Positions 5,232-5,417 of a DNA stretch of 5,417 nucleotides are shown here, one piece after another. How positions within the stretch are numbered: position 1 is the first letter of the stretch; each line of letters begins with the position of its first letter. The position numbers were made by a program, and so were the translations under genes. The notes below the pieces were generated by a model that made no database searches, had not been told where the DNA came from, and saw only the letters and a program-made list of their open reading frames with translations. The stretch comes from an uncultured Bacilli bacterium (lineage in GTDB: Bacteria; Bacillota_I; Bacilli_A; RFN20; CAG-826): positions 1 to 5,417 of the forward strand of contig CAKPJO010000112.1 of assembly GCA_934162685.1 (NCBI GenBank). Reading direction: 5' to 3'.

Positions 5232-5417
5232 AGTTTAAATTTTGCGATTCTTTCAATTGTTTTTTACGATCATGACGTGATTTAATAATTCCGCCAATAA
5301 TAAATCCAATACCAATTAAAACAATTAAAAAATAACAACAGAATCTCCAATAAGCCATTGCCCAATATTTTGAAACAGCAGCAGGTATAGAAACGAATAA
5401 TAAGCTAAATGATAATT
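5230..5417 (-). CDS. C-terminal end of an unidentified membrane protein (5' end outside window)
   Basis: An open minus-strand frame enters from the right edge (first full codon 5415-5413) and ends at TAA 5232-5230, giving 61 visible residues. It is not recognised. An aromatic stretch (SKYWAMAYWRFCCY) leads into a clear membrane segment, roughly LIVLIGIGFIIGGIIK. A charged tail of about 16 residues follows (SRHDRKKQLKESQNLN), which is probably cytosolic by the positive-inside rule. An intrinsic terminator that overlaps its stop codon supports this as a true gene end. It lies on the same strand as cls, but the terminator between them argues against a shared transcript. The fragment is too short to assign a family. 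Confidence 0.72.
   Translation of the reverse strand, partial: LSFSLLFVSIPAAVSKYWAMAYWRFCCYFLIVLIGIGFIIGGIIKSRHDRKKQLKESQNLN

Noticed and set aside
1..5417. UGA-as-Trp code as in Mollicutes
   Set aside because: All genes are full length in the standard code, and Trp codons inspected are TGG.
1..5417. Mobile elements, CRISPR arrays, tRNA or rRNA genes
   Set aside because: No transposase or integrase motifs, regularly spaced repeats, cloverleaf or rRNA-like sequence was found on either strand by eye.

Overview
The window looks like chromosomal DNA from a low-GC Bacillota bacterium. The base composition is strongly AT-rich, Shine-Dalgarno sites are strong (GGAGGTGA and AAAGGAG type), promoters are sigma-A-like, and metK is controlled by a SAM riboswitch. 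The stop codons seen are TAA and TAG, and Trp is encoded by TGG in every gene checked, so nothing suggests UGA recoding. The AT-richness and the use of PduL outside a microcompartment would fit an Erysipelotrichia-like or related Bacilli lineage, but the genus cannot be fixed from this sequence.

Layout. The left block (1-2056) is on the minus strand and reads, in transcription order: pduL (phosphotransacylase), a small TSCPD-domain protein, a 92-residue protein of unknown function, a SAM-I-type riboswitch with an intrinsic terminator, and metK (S-adenosylmethionine synthetase, cut off by the window start). A near-perfect sigma-A promoter drives pduL. A second good promoter lies inside the 92-residue gene and would make the metK leader. 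The 3' end of that gene runs about 70 bases into the riboswitch aptamer. Bases 2057-2213 are a divergent promoter region. The plus-strand gene there is mgtE (Mg2+ channel/transporter, 2214-3611), which ends at a hairpin terminator shared with the convergent gene cls. cls (3656-5155, minus) encodes a cardiolipin synthase with two HKD motifs and starts at GTG. To its right, a terminator and a cls -10 box fill a short gap after the end of another minus-strand membrane-protein gene that runs off the window.

How the genes work together. These are mainly housekeeping functions: acyl-phosphate/acyl-CoA interconversion, SAM synthesis, Mg2+ uptake and phospholipid synthesis. No mobile element, CRISPR array, tRNA or rRNA was seen. 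The least ordinary region is 850-1015, where a coding tail, a promoter and a riboswitch aptamer overlap. The aptamer also has an unusual P2 loop. I found no convincing evidence of a wholly new system.
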